NCBI GenBank assembly: GCA_027578815.1
Contig: JANBTH010000430.1
Coordinates: forward strand, 1-17,554
Length of the DNA: 17,554 nt
Source: Coemansia sp. RSA 1804
Lineage: Eukaryota > Kickxellomycota > Kickxellomycetes > Kickxellales > Kickxellaceae
Reading direction: 5' to 3'
Below are positions 8,230 through 16,751 of the stretch, in pieces; position 1 is the stretch's first letter, and the number at the start of each line of letters is the position of its first letter. The notes beneath the pieces are model-generated. The model was given only the letters and a program-made list of their open reading frames with translations. It searched no databases and was not told the DNA's origin. A program made the translations under genes and the position numbers.

Positions 8230-9606
8230 CTATTCGGCTTTGCTGGGCTTGGTTCTCTTGCCTCCTCCGCTTCGAAGCACCATTCTGCCGTTGACTTTGG
8301 TTACTTCAGACACGTTACTGGATAGGGTAGAAGAATCCTTGGCAACAATCTTGCGTTTGGATGCAGTCTTTACCTTTGTCTCCTTCTTGACCGAGGATTT
8401 GGCGGCCTTTCCCGCTCCATTTGCGCCTTCCAGATCTCCAGAGAACAGCAGCAGCTGTGCCCATCCGGCGTGTGGGCTGAAGAGCTCAACAAACAGCCTT
8501 TGTGCGGTTTCGTACGTCTTTGCTGTGGGCGCCTTTGCTGTGGCCAGCTCTCTCGCCATCGCGATCACCAGATCTCTCTTGCTGTCTGGGACCTGTATGG
8601 CCAGATCGTTGGTGCTACTCTCCTCTGTGGGTTTGGATAATTGCAACGCTAAAACACGGTTGACGTATCTTCTTTTCGCAATCTGCCAAATGTGCGTGTC
8701 CACAGGAACAGCATCAATTTTGTCCAGTGACGTTAGACAGATACAGTCGGCCACCTTGGGCCCCACGCCGCTGAACTGCGTCAACTGCTCTTTGACTGCT
8801 TCCCACGAGCTGTTTGCGCGCAACTGAAGAAGAAACTGCTCTGGATCCTCGTGCATCTTCATCAGACGCTCAACGGTTCTTGCGTAGTACTTTGCACGAT
8901 ATCCAAAGCCAAGTCTGGTAAACGTGCCCTCAATGTCCTTGTCCATTGCAATGTCCTGCACTCTGGGAAACGTGTAGAATGTGCCCTTGGCTGTGTTGAT
9001 TGGATACCCGTATTTCCGGCACAGCTTGTCAATCAACATTGTTATCCGCTTGATGTTGTTATTCGAAGAGGCAATGAATGTGAACATGCTCTCAGTTACC
9101 GGTTGTCTTAACGCCCGCACGCCTAGCTGCGTCTGTCGTAATATGGCGAAATCGGGATCCACCGACGTCCATCTGTCGCAGAGCGATCCAAGGTTCTCGC
9201 TGAGCTGGAAGTAGTCGCAAAGCGCACTTGGAAGAAACTCCTCGGGTATCCTGGTGTACTCTATTGGTCTGTGGCCCAGTATCCGATAGTGCACCGTTTC
9301 TGCCGTCTGCTTAAGGTCCACAACAACGTCCCAAAGCGCACATGTCCACTCGTTTTCGCCAGTTGCTTTCCACCGAAACGCCTGTCCGCAAACAAGTGTC
9401 TGGTCTAGTCTCAGTTCGCTTGGTGACACATTCAGATCGTTCCATGGAACCAGGTTATCTGCTGTCATTTTTTCTTTGGTGCTGTGAATAAATTTGTGCT
9501 GTATATACAAGAGCTTATATAGTCTCTTCTCGTTCCTGGACGCTGAAGAATACCACCCGCGTAGTGTGCCAAATAATACGGATTGCTGGGTTGCTAACAA
9601 AGGCAT
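8230..9606 (-). CDS. OGG1: 8-oxoguanine DNA glycosylase/AP lyase
   Basis: 458-codon frame; the conserved protein begins at the second Met (residue 47, ATG at 9468-9466), giving 412 residues. It removes 8-oxoguanine opposite cytosine and cleaves the abasic site. Visible signatures are CGQAFRW (73-79), SSNNNIKRI (180-188, the Asn finger region), LGFGYRAKYY (232-241, contacts to the estranged cytosine), the helix-hairpin-helix FSGVGPKVADCIC (278-290) with Schiff-base Lys284, AVPVDTHIW (299-307) with catalytic Asp303, and HAGWAQLLLFSGDL (379-392). A Lys/Arg-rich C-terminal tail (398-458) is a likely nuclear localisation signal. Residues 1-46, if translated, look like a mitochondrial presequence (RGWYSSAS at 16-23 resembles a processing site). 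The outer ATG has a poor context (T at -3) and the inner a good one (A at -3). A TATATAAG at 9521-9514 lies between them. The inner start is therefore preferred; the outer may serve a longer transcript. Confidence 0.94.
   Translation of the reverse strand: MPLLATQQSVLFGTLRGWYSSASRNEKRLYKLLYIQHKFIHSTKEKMTADNLVPWNDLNVSPSELRLDQTLVCGQAFRWKATGENEWTCALWDVVVDLKQTAETVHYRILGHRPIEYTRIPEEFLPSALCDYFQLSENLGSLCDRWTSVDPDFAILRQTQLGVRALRQPVTESMFTFIASSNNNIKRITMLIDKLCRKYGYPINTAKGTFYTFPRVQDIAMDKDIEGTFTRLGFGYRAKYYARTVERLMKMHEDPEQFLLQLRANSSWEAVKEQLTQFSGVGPKVADCICLTSLDKIDAVPVDTHIWQIAKRRYVNRVLALQLSKPTEESSTNDLAIQVPDSKRDLVIAMARELATAKAPTAKTYETAQRLFVELFSPHAGWAQLLLFSGDLEGANGAGKAAKSSVKKETKVKTASKRKIVAKDSSTLSSNVSEVTKVNGRMVLRSGGGKRTKPSKAE
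9514..9521 (-). promoter_or_regulatory. TATA box for the short OGG1 transcript
   Basis: Minus-strand TATATAAG, 46-53 bp upstream of the inner OGG1 ATG and downstream of the outer ATG. A second, weaker GTATATAC is at 9501-9508. A transcript initiated from here could only encode the form lacking the N-terminal extension. Confidence 0.45.
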
Positions 9607-11278
9607 TCAAAAATAACAATAAAATAAAACCAATTGAGCAAAGGAGAACAAGGGTGAAGCTGCATTTTCATTTTTATTGACAAACACAATATGAGAATTA
9701 CCAAGGATTAGATTGTATTTGCTAGACTAATTTGCATTGAAGATATTTTCAGAAATTAAGCTATCTAAAATGCTACAACTACTAATCCATATGCACGACA
9801 TAGTGTTGTTGTTATATGGTATCTCTTTGTTTTAGTTTTAAAAGCTTATCCCTCGTCTTTTTTGAAATCAAAAAGCTGTTGTCGTGCTTTAATCTTTTAC
9901 TTGATGACAGTGTTACACGAAACATGTTAAATGTATTTGGAATTTTTTCAATATTAAGCTGACCACCTTTTTTTTTCAACCAACATCTGATATCAACAGT
10001 AAAATCACCTCCCTTAATGTCTTTAAATTCTTCCGTGGTATGCATAGAATTGGATTGGATTAAGCTATGTCAACCAAATGTAGAGATATATGGGCAGTAT
10101 TCTTGCTGGTTCAAGCCAATACAAAACAAGAAAATAATGGATAAGAAATGAGGAATGTCCAGCAAGCAAATAGATGACCAGCAATATCATCTATTTATAT
10201 AGTGTTTGGTAAATAATATGGCAATCTTTCTTGTCTTGTAGCTGCTGCTGCCGTTTAAATTGATATTGTTTTATTTCGTAAAAGTGTTTAGAAATACACA
10301 AAGCTAGAAAGAAAACATAAGGAAACGCCCCAACCATTCAATGCATTATATGGGTATGACTTTAACATGTCTTTGTTCTTTTTTTACCCGTTTTTACAAA
10401 GCAAATATTTAATACATGAGACTAGCGCAGACCCTGTTATTCTGTTGTTTCTATATATACATATGTATTAGTCATAATTTGTAGCCATTTGATAGTATTG
10501 TTTGTTGGATATAGTAAGCGACATACTGCATTCACCGTTACTAACTAACATTATTTTCAACAGAGTGCAGTTAATGTAGACTGATAACAAAGTAGATGTG
10601 TTGTACATACTATCGGGGATGTGCATAAACTATATGGTTAGTAAAAAAGCATACATTGATATGCAAAGAAGCATCCGAATAATCCAGAAAGCAAACAAAG
10701 ATGTTTTTTGCACAAAAGGAAATTGTTTGAACAAAAGAAATAAATATGGTGACTTTATATTTCACAAACAAAAACATTTGTGGATAAATGAACCTGAGGC
10801 AACCAAATATATTCCTATCTATTTTCTTACCTTTTGAAACATTTAATGTCTGCTGAAAAAGCGGAATAATAACACATTTTTCCTTTCCAATCACAACCAC
10901 ACAACCACATTAGTTGCTTCCATATTTTTGTTTCAAAGGTTTCCTTTAGAGTCGGGAGACTCTCTTTTCTGTATGCTACTTTCTCAATGGGTATTCTTTT
11001 TATTTTTGTTGATAGCAGGAAGAATGGATGAAAGAAACAATAAATGTTTATATCATAATGCCAGAAAATCATTCTACAAGAATTCACTCCCATCATTTGA
11101 AAATCGGTTGTTTGTGTGGCAAAACAATACCAGCCAAAAACTCTAATGCCGATTTCTGCTGCATATGGGCGAATAGGAAGCAGAATTGATAGCGCTTTTA
11201 TATTATTCTCGTCTGTCCTTGTTTCTCTTTGTCGTTTGTCGTTTGTCTTTGTTCTTTGCATAGTCTTGTTCTCAAGGG
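9607..11278. other. A+T-rich spacer between OGG1 and the methyltransferase gene
   Basis: 1,672 bp, visibly richer in A and T than the coding flanks. It holds the OGG1 upstream region, a minus-strand small open frame at 9812-10045, a plus-strand A/T-rich frame at 10598-10837 (79 codons, no recognisable motif), and a plus TATA-like TTTATATTA at 11197-11205, about 75-80 bp upstream of the next ATG. No transposon ends, tRNA or rRNA are recognised. Confidence 0.6.
9812..10045 (-). CDS. Hypothetical small basic protein, uncertain
   Basis: 77-codon frame with its own ATG, not recognised as any family. It is rich in Lys, with motifs such as DFTVDIRCWLKKKGG (14-28) and LLKLKQRD (68-75), and shows no membrane segment or signal peptide. 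Codons are A/T-rich, unlike the GC-leaning neighbouring genes. A minus-strand TATATAAATAGAT lies about 145-160 bp upstream of the ATG, near 10190-10204. It could be a small gene, the remnant of a larger one, or chance in A/T-rich DNA. Confidence 0.25.
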   Translation of the reverse strand: MHTTEEFKDIKGGDFTVDIRCWLKKKGGQLNIEKIPNTFNMFRVTLSSSKRLKHDNSFLISKKTRDKLLKLKQRDTI

Positions 11279-12865
11279 ATGGTCGGAATAGATGCGCAGA
11301 GCATGGTGGACGACAGTGGCGTTGTTCTGCCAGATGGATTCACCTCGATCGAGCAGTATGCAAGGGAGCTGGTGGCAGCATTCAACAAGCACGCGGTTCT
11401 TCCAAAGATCAACATTGTAGAGTTCTTTGTTTCTCAGCAATGGAGTCGGGTTCCCGAGGACTGGCGGCGGTTCTTTGGCTCGCCGCACTTTGACATCAGC
11501 AGTCTTATTCCTATGGCGTCGCGCGGTGTTGCGCCAGAGGGAGCGCCTGTGTCGCTGAGGGAATATATAGACGCTGCCTTTAGGCTGCGGTTGCCAAGGG
11601 ATCCGGTGCCAAGCCAGGACACCGCCGACCAGTCAAAGATAATCGAGTACTTTCTGGACGGAATGGGCGAGAAGAAGCGCAAGGAGGTGGTGGAGCTGTC
11701 GCAGCTGATAGACGGCGTAGCAAGGGAGACGGGCAGCAGGCTTGTGGTAGATGTTGGCGCCGGCCAGGGCTATCTGTCCAGGGTGCTGGCGTACTCGAGC
11801 AGTCTGAGCAAACACTCTGTGCTGGCGGTGGATTTTTCAGAGGGCCAGAAGCGCGGGGCCGAGGCGCTCCACCAGAGCATGGCCAAGAAGCTGAGAAGTA
11901 GAAAGGCTCGCGCCGAGGGGTACGAGTGGAAGGATGAGCTGCGCGCTCGACTAGACCACCGGATTTTGCGGGTTGACATGGATAATACCAACGAGGTTGT
12001 GACGGCAGCGCAGGCTGCGTGCCAGAGCAAAGGCGAAACGCGCTGGATGCTGTGTGGGCTGCATGCGTGCGGCAACCTGTCAAGCGCGATACTCAAGACG
12101 TTTGCCGAGTCTGACGCAGCCGCTGTTGTTCTGGTGCCTTGCTGCTACAACCATATATCGGAGGCAGTACCCGAAAGCAAGGCGTCAGATCAGACAGCGC
12201 CGACTGTGGGGTTCCCCCTGTCGCATGGGGTTCTCAGAAGCGCGCATCTGGGGATTGATGCCCTGAAATCGGCGTGCCAGGCGTCAGGACGGTGGGAGAC
12301 GGACGCTGCTGGTGCGCTTGGCGCATTCAAAAGAGGCTACCACCGAGCGCTGCTGCACTACTTGATGATTACGCATGGACAGCTTTCGGTAGAGGACAGC
12401 ATCCCAGTGGTTGGAAAAGTGACCAACAACGACCTCAAGGCTGTGATAGCGCGCGGCGACGTTGCAGCAGCGCCACCAAGCGGGTCTGGAGAAACAAAAG
12501 CAGAAGCAGAAGCAGGCAGGGAGTTTGCTGTCTATGCACTTGCTGCACTGGAGAAAATGAAGCATGCATGGCGCCCAACGGTTGTGCAGTGCGCCGAGTG
12601 TCAGCGCTCAATGGACCACGGGCTGCAGCAGATCGCTGCAGTTTGGACGCTCAAGGCGATTACGGGCCCGCTGGTCGAAAGCTTGCTGATAGTAGACCGT
12701 GCGCTTTATCTGCGCGAGTGCTGCGGCGATGGCGGCACAGTGCGTGCTTTTGCGCTTTTCGACGTGGTCGATTCGCCACGGAATCTTGTCCTTGTGGCAC
12801 AGCGCGCAAACACGTCTGGTACCGGAAACGGAAAGGAGGAGGGGGAGGCAGGGATCAATTGTTGA
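11279..12865 (+). CDS. METTL25/RRNAD1-family SAM-dependent methyltransferase
   Basis: 528 residues, intronless. It belongs to the METTL25/METTL25B (RRNAD1) group of eukaryotic methyltransferases; I do not assign a substrate. An N-terminal helical region (about 20-120) precedes KIIEYFLDGMGEKKRKEV (120-137), then the SAM-binding motif I VVDVGAGQGYLSRVL (156-170), with the motif II acidic residue in VLAVDFSEGQ (181-190). CGLHACGNLS (259-268), LVPCCYNHIS (285-294, the family's CCYN block) and GFPLS (311-315) form the rest of the catalytic core. The C-terminal part (about 430-510) contains a Cys pair in VVQCAECQ (435-442) and the conserved LLIVDRALYLRE (469-480). The tail is short, Gly/Glu-rich and variable. 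The start has G at -3 and +4; a TATA-like element is 74-82 bp upstream. Confidence 0.88.
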   Translation: MVGIDAQSMVDDSGVVLPDGFTSIEQYARELVAAFNKHAVLPKINIVEFFVSQQWSRVPEDWRRFFGSPHFDISSLIPMASRGVAPEGAPVSLREYIDAAFRLRLPRDPVPSQDTADQSKIIEYFLDGMGEKKRKEVVELSQLIDGVARETGSRLVVDVGAGQGYLSRVLAYSSSLSKHSVLAVDFSEGQKRGAEALHQSMAKKLRSRKARAEGYEWKDELRARLDHRILRVDMDNTNEVVTAAQAACQSKGETRWMLCGLHACGNLSSAILKTFAESDAAAVVLVPCCYNHISEAVPESKASDQTAPTVGFPLSHGVLRSAHLGIDALKSACQASGRWETDAAGALGAFKRGYHRALLHYLMITHGQLSVEDSIPVVGKVTNNDLKAVIARGDVAAAPPSGSGETKAEAEAGREFAVYALAALEKMKHAWRPTVVQCAECQRSMDHGLQQIAAVWTLKAITGPLVESLLIVDRALYLRECCGDGGTVRAFALFDVVDSPRNLVLVAQRANTSGTGNGKEEGEAGINC

Positions 12866-13060
12866 TACACAAAAAGTCTTTTTCACTCTGGAATATGGAT
12901 ATCCGTCCCTTTAAACCCTAGAACACTAAGCAGGAGGATGGAATGGAATGGAGACAGTCCTCTTTTTTTCTTCATCATCCGCTCCTGCTGCTTTTCTAGC
13001 AGGCTTTGTAGGGCACAACAAGCTGTTTGTTAAAGCCGCACAGGCGGTTTTTTGCTTTGA

Positions 13061-13085
13061 TTGTTATTGTTATTGTTATTGTTTT
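13061..13085. repeat. (TTGTTA)n simple repeat
   Basis: About four TTGTTA units are readable directly, in non-coding T-rich DNA. Confidence 0.85.
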
Positions 13086-14168
13086 TCTAAGCATTCCCCC
13101 TCAGCTTTATCAATCGGCGTTTGGAAATGGCCGACATCTTTCCTTTTTCTTTCGTTTCCTTTCCTTTTTCAGGTTTCTGGCGATTGTCAATATTTTTATT
13201 TTCAAAAATAAAATAGAATATAGAAAATAAAGCAAGAGGCTGTTGTCGACTAGCTGTTTAAATTGTTTCTCAGATCTTGTAAATGCCAGCGCCTTCTTTC
13301 TTTTCTCTCTGTTGCCTCATCGTTTTTTATTTTGCTCTCTTCTGCAATTCCTTCTTTAGCAACTCGGCGGCTGATATACTGTTATATTGAGTGAAGCACC
13401 AAGCCTCGTGTAAGAGCTGCATCGCACAAGCCCTGCTGGCTCGTTTGGCATCCTTGCTTTGCCTTGTGCTTTCTGTGGCCAGAGGACGGAGGCGGCACCT
13501 GCAGCAACAGCAACAGCAATAAAAAGAGAGCTAGCTAGAAAAGCATTCGGACCGGGTTTGTTCTCAAGGAGACAAGACCATCAAGTGCCGCTGTATTAGA
13601 CGCACTGCTCCTGCTTTTTTCTCTACATTGTTGCCGTTCTCAACAGGGTACTATCTAGCGCACCGCAGGATTCGTGTCCCAGACAACAGAACGGCGCACT
13701 TTTTAATTGCAAGAAGCCGTGTTTAGCCGCAATATTATTATTACCATTATTCATTGATCTTTGAACCATAAAGGTACGTGGTGTATACTGTGCCTGCAGC
13801 CAGACGTATGCTGCTGTATGCAATGCACAGAAAAGACATTCATACATTCATCTTGTCTGTACAGGTTCTGTCTTGATTTTGCCTTCCAGCACGTCTATAG
13901 GTTCCTTATTTTATTTTTATATTCCCGGGCTTATCTGAAAGAGAAGATATTGCAGCAGCCCCTGCCTTTTTAGGAGGTTGTCATTAGTGCTCCTTCTTCT
14001 CTTCATTACGCGTCACAGTTGCACAGATAAAAGTCCTTTTTTGGCGCTTCGACATACTTTTTTTCTCACTTTTCTTGTTCTTTATTTGTTCACATACAAA
14101 TTTCTGAGGCTTGCTTGTGCGTGCGCCAAAGAGCTCTTTCTTACCTCCCTTCTTTCCTTTTGAACAAG

Positions 14169-14193
14169 ATATATCATATCATATCATATCATA
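14169..14193. repeat. (ATATC)n pentanucleotide repeat
   Basis: Four perfect ATATC units (14171-14190) plus partial units on each side, located 64-88 bp upstream of the candidate ATG at 14257. It could form part of a promoter or leader; no function is shown. Confidence 0.9.
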
Positions 14194-14256
14194 CATTCAG
14201 CATCCTTACTCATTCATAATATAATCACTTCTCCTGCAAGAATAGGACACTTGGCC

Positions 14257-14643
14257 ATGGGAAACACCGACGTAAGCAGCAGTGTCGCTATCGATGAGCC
14301 AGCGCTCTGTGGCCGCGTTCCCAGCCTGGCTCCTGCTGTCGACATTACCTTTTCAAGGCCTTCTGCCACCTTCAAGGGATCCAAGGCCGGGGTGCGTTTC
14401 AGAAAACTGCGAGGTAAGAATTGATAATGCTGAGGCTGTTTGTCCCTCGTCTCCCTCGCCCATACAGAAGAGAAAACCCTCTTTCTCTCTATTTTCTTCT
14501 TCTCCCTCCGAATCGTAGAGGACAAGAAGGAAGGAATTATTGTCTGGGAGGACTCGGAAACGAGGGTCGGAGGGGTCTTTGGGAGCCTGATTTCTCTTTT
14601 GCCCTTTTTTGGCTTTCCGCCATCCAGCTTCCAAATAAGATAG
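14257..14643 (+). CDS. Candidate spliced small gene or 5' exon, uncertain
   Basis: ATG at 14257 in a GGCCATGG context opens a 52-codon stretch of coding-like composition (begins MGNTDVSSSVAID, ends GVRFRKLR plus one base), followed exactly by a GTAAGA donor at 14414. Two in-frame acceptors follow: CATACAG ending at 14467 (54-nt intron) and a better pyrimidine-preceded GAATCGTAG ending at 14518 (105-nt intron). They differ by 51 nt and both keep the frame. Using the second, the product is 93 residues, continuing EDKKEGIIVWEDSETR and stopping at 14641-14643. No family is recognised. Gly2 makes N-myristoylation conceivable, but the following residues do not fit the usual pattern well. It could instead be the first exon of the gene that leaves the window at the right edge. 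Confidence 0.3.
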
Positions 14644-15461
14644 GATCCACCTTGTTGATGTTTTCCTTATTTGTTCTGGCCACTCAGCAAAGACGCGCCT
14701 GCTTCTTGCACTGAAAGTGTCAAAAGCGAGTGCCAAATCCCCCTCCTGGCGGAGCCGTGTCCTGCACATTTCCTGTTGATCCCGCTGTTGGCTTTCTGTG
14801 TGCTCGCTTCTCTCTCTCGGCATCCAAGGGCCATGCAGAGGAAGCAACTCCGCCAGTGTCCCACTCTCGGCTCCCCCTGGCCGCACTGACGTCGCCCAGT
14901 CCGTCGGACAGCGGCAAAGCAGCTTCTTCTTTTTAGCGCGCGTGCGTGCTGCATCCCACACACACACGGGCACATTGTAGCTGTGCCTCTTGTCCAGCAT
15001 TTCTTTCAGCCTGTGCACGGTGGTGGTGAAAAAGAAACAGTGGCTGTGGCCTGCACCGGCATACCGTATCCCCAAAGCATAATCGGTAGTCAGTGCGAAA
15101 CAAGGCGTAGTCGCACAGCCCAAGCAAGCGATATCTTAACGCCCACTCTTCTGCCTTTGCTTGCTTGCGTGCTGCTTTTGCGTTTTAGCCAACCAGACTC
15201 ATGCAGGCATGAGCGCATGCATTCTCTGCGCCCAGTCTGCCTGCAGCAAAGGGCATGTCTTGTGCGCCAAAGGTGATGCGTATTTCCTTCAACAGATCCA
15301 ACGGAGCAGCAATATCCTTGCAGCATACTCCCTTTTTCGCTGTCTGCCAGTGCTTCCAGACAAGACACCTATTATGCTGCAAAAGCTCGCTTTGAGCGTG
15401 GAGCCGCGAATCGGAGGGTCAATAAAAGATCATTTCCTCCCAGCCCAAGCCCAAGCGCGTT

Positions 15462-15506
15462 AGTGCAGCATATGCCAGTGCAGCATATGCCAGTGCAGCA
15501 TATGCT
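15462..15506. repeat. 15-bp tandem repeat, three copies
   Basis: Unit AGTGCAGCATATGCC is repeated head-to-tail three times (15462-15476, 15477-15491, 15492-15506). The third copy differs only in its last base. Each unit contains the palindrome GCATATGC. It lies in non-coding DNA. Confidence 0.95.
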
Positions 15507-15797
15507 GCTGCATCCCATCCATTGCCCCTACACCCAATTTGCAAGCTCAATAATGCATGGCTCCTAATAATCTTCTGATTTCCCTGCGGGCTGCACAGCC
15601 TTCTCAATTAATGACCCTCATCCACCCCCGCCAGAGTGGGTGGATTTTCATCTTATCCGCGCCTGTCCTTAGCTCATCAAAAGGCATCAGCGAGCGCGCC
15701 AGCAATTTGCCTGTGCTGATCGCAAATCCTTCGCTTCTACATCCCAACCAGCGTTTGTTGCCCATTCTGGCATCCGTTTGTTGTGGTTTTATGTTTT

Positions 15798-15813
15798 TGT
15801 TGTTGTTGTTGTT
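15798..15813. repeat. (TTG)n simple repeat
   Basis: Five uninterrupted TTG units within a T-rich stretch; it accounts for the leucine run seen in the plus-strand reading here. Confidence 0.9.
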
Positions 15814-15868
15814 ACTTGCCTTGATGGCTGTCTTATTGTTTGTTATTGTTTTTGTTTTGGAGTTTCTC

Positions 15869-15893
15869 CTTTGCCTTTTGCCTTTTGCCTTTT
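15869..15893. repeat. (CCTTTTG)n heptanucleotide repeat
   Basis: Three to four consecutive TTGCCTT/CCTTTTG units, readable directly, in non-coding T/C-rich DNA. Confidence 0.85.
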
Positions 15894-15940
15894 ACTGGCT
15901 GCTCTCAATTGCGGGTGTGGCTGTCCTTGCCGAAAAGGTG

Positions 15941-16063
15941 CTATTCTTTCTTATCTTTCGAAGGCGCTTGCTTTTGGCCAAACTCCCAAAAGGCGTCTTT
16001 TTTCTTGGGCGCTCCCCCCCTTTTTTTCTTGCCTGGTGCTTTTTTTGCCGGAGCTTGGGGCAT
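15941..16063 (-). CDS. Possible small basic protein, 40 residues
   Basis: A minus-strand ATG-to-TAG frame of 40 codons. It begins MPQAPAKKAPGKKKRGG, then APKKKDAFWEFGQKQAPS, and ends KDKKE. The KKAP-type repeats and the single aromatic block DAFWEFG give it a protein-like look, but the Lys codons coincide with two seven-base T runs and a seven-base C run on the plus strand, so composition could explain most of it. Start context is weak (T at -3), and an in-frame TGA lies two codons upstream. Family unknown. Confidence 0.15.
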   Translation of the reverse strand: MPQAPAKKAPGKKKRGGAPKKKDAFWEFGQKQAPSKDKKE

Positions 16064-16217
16064 ATATCATTGCCAGAGCCGCTCTTCCGGCATTCTTGTT
16101 TGGTTATGCTCTTTTTCCCCCTTTGCTGGGAGAGACCGCAACCAGGCGTAAACAGACTACCAGAGCAAGAAAAGAAAAAGCAAGTTCTTTGTCCAGTTGG
16201 GGTGCAATAGCATCGAC

Positions 16218-16261
16218 AAGAACAACAACAACAACAACAGCAGCAATAACAAAAACAACAC
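16218..16261. repeat. (AAC)n-type simple repeat
   Basis: Run of AAC units passing into CAGCAG and AACAAAAACAAC. It lies in non-coding DNA upstream of the right-edge gene. Confidence 0.85.
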
Positions 16262-16751
16262 AAAACCTGCTTTTGTCCATCCGCCCGCTGTGCGTCTATT
16301 GCTGAAAGGAAATAAAGCAGCAGCCAGCAGCTTTTTTTCGCCTTTTGGCCCCAGTCCCCTTTTCTGGGATTTTTAGTATTCCTTCCCATCTTCTTGCCAA
16401 TCCCCTGCGCACTTTTTTTCCTTTCGGCTGGAAGAAGGGAACGGGAAACGCACAAACAGTCTCTAATAATCCTTTCTTTTTTATTTTCCTCTCCCTCTGT
16501 GTGTTTTTCATATCCTAAATCCAACTCTGTCTACTGATAACTCTTCTTCTGTGTTTATACTATTTGCTTTTCTCCACCCTTTGGTCATTAACCTGCAACG
16601 GTGTCTCTGTGCACTGCCACCCTTCTCGCTCCTTCTGGCGCTTCCGAAATAACCGCAAAAAACACAAAAACGAACACGAACATCCAACCACCACCACCAA
16701 CTCTCTCCCTAATTCCCTCGTCTCCCTCACATCTCTGCCGTTGTCCCTTGC

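Larger units (their letters stand above)
12866..14256. other. Long spacer, no secure gene
   Basis: About 1.4 kb, T/C-rich on the plus strand, broken by stops in all frames. It holds a (TTATTG)n run at 13061-13085, a CAG/CAA run at about 13500-13519, an ATATC pentanucleotide repeat at 14169-14193, and a minus-strand open stretch (13327-13498) with a plausible splice acceptor discussed in the findings. No tRNA, rRNA or recognisable protein is seen. Confidence 0.55.
14644..16751. other. Long region without a secure gene
   Basis: About 2.1 kb. It contains several tandem repeats listed separately, a 40-codon basic minus-strand ORF (15941-16063), and a long minus-strand open frame at 14353-15123 that overlaps the candidate exon. 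The segment 16300-16750 is CT-rich, then A/C-rich just before 16700, a pattern typical of a fungal promoter and leader for the gene starting at 16752. No RNA gene is recognised. Confidence 0.5.

Noticed and set aside
10108..10117. GGTTCAAGCC, resembling a tRNA B box
   Set aside because: The bases around it do not form a T-arm stem, and no acceptor stem or A box is found at the right distance.
10827..11261. 144-codon minus-strand frame upstream of the methyltransferase gene
   Set aside because: It is A/T-rich without motifs and covers the likely promoter of the plus-strand gene.
12911..12920. AAACCCTAG, resembling a single telomere-type repeat
   Set aside because: There is only one copy and no array, so it is not an interstitial telomere.
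15161..15463. 100-codon plus frame and an overlapping minus frame (15185-15382), both protein-like
   Set aside because: Both strands look equally plausible with no splice or homology support, so neither can be preferred.
15557..16210. 217-codon plus-strand frame with strongly hydrophobic stretches resembling a membrane protein
   Set aside because: The hydrophobic runs come from TTG and T-rich simple repeats; all three plus frames look similar, and there is no conserved motif.
15892..16524. 210-codon minus-strand Lys/Cys-rich frame
   Set aside because: It is explained by poly-T and (AAC)n tracts on the plus strand; there is no domain.
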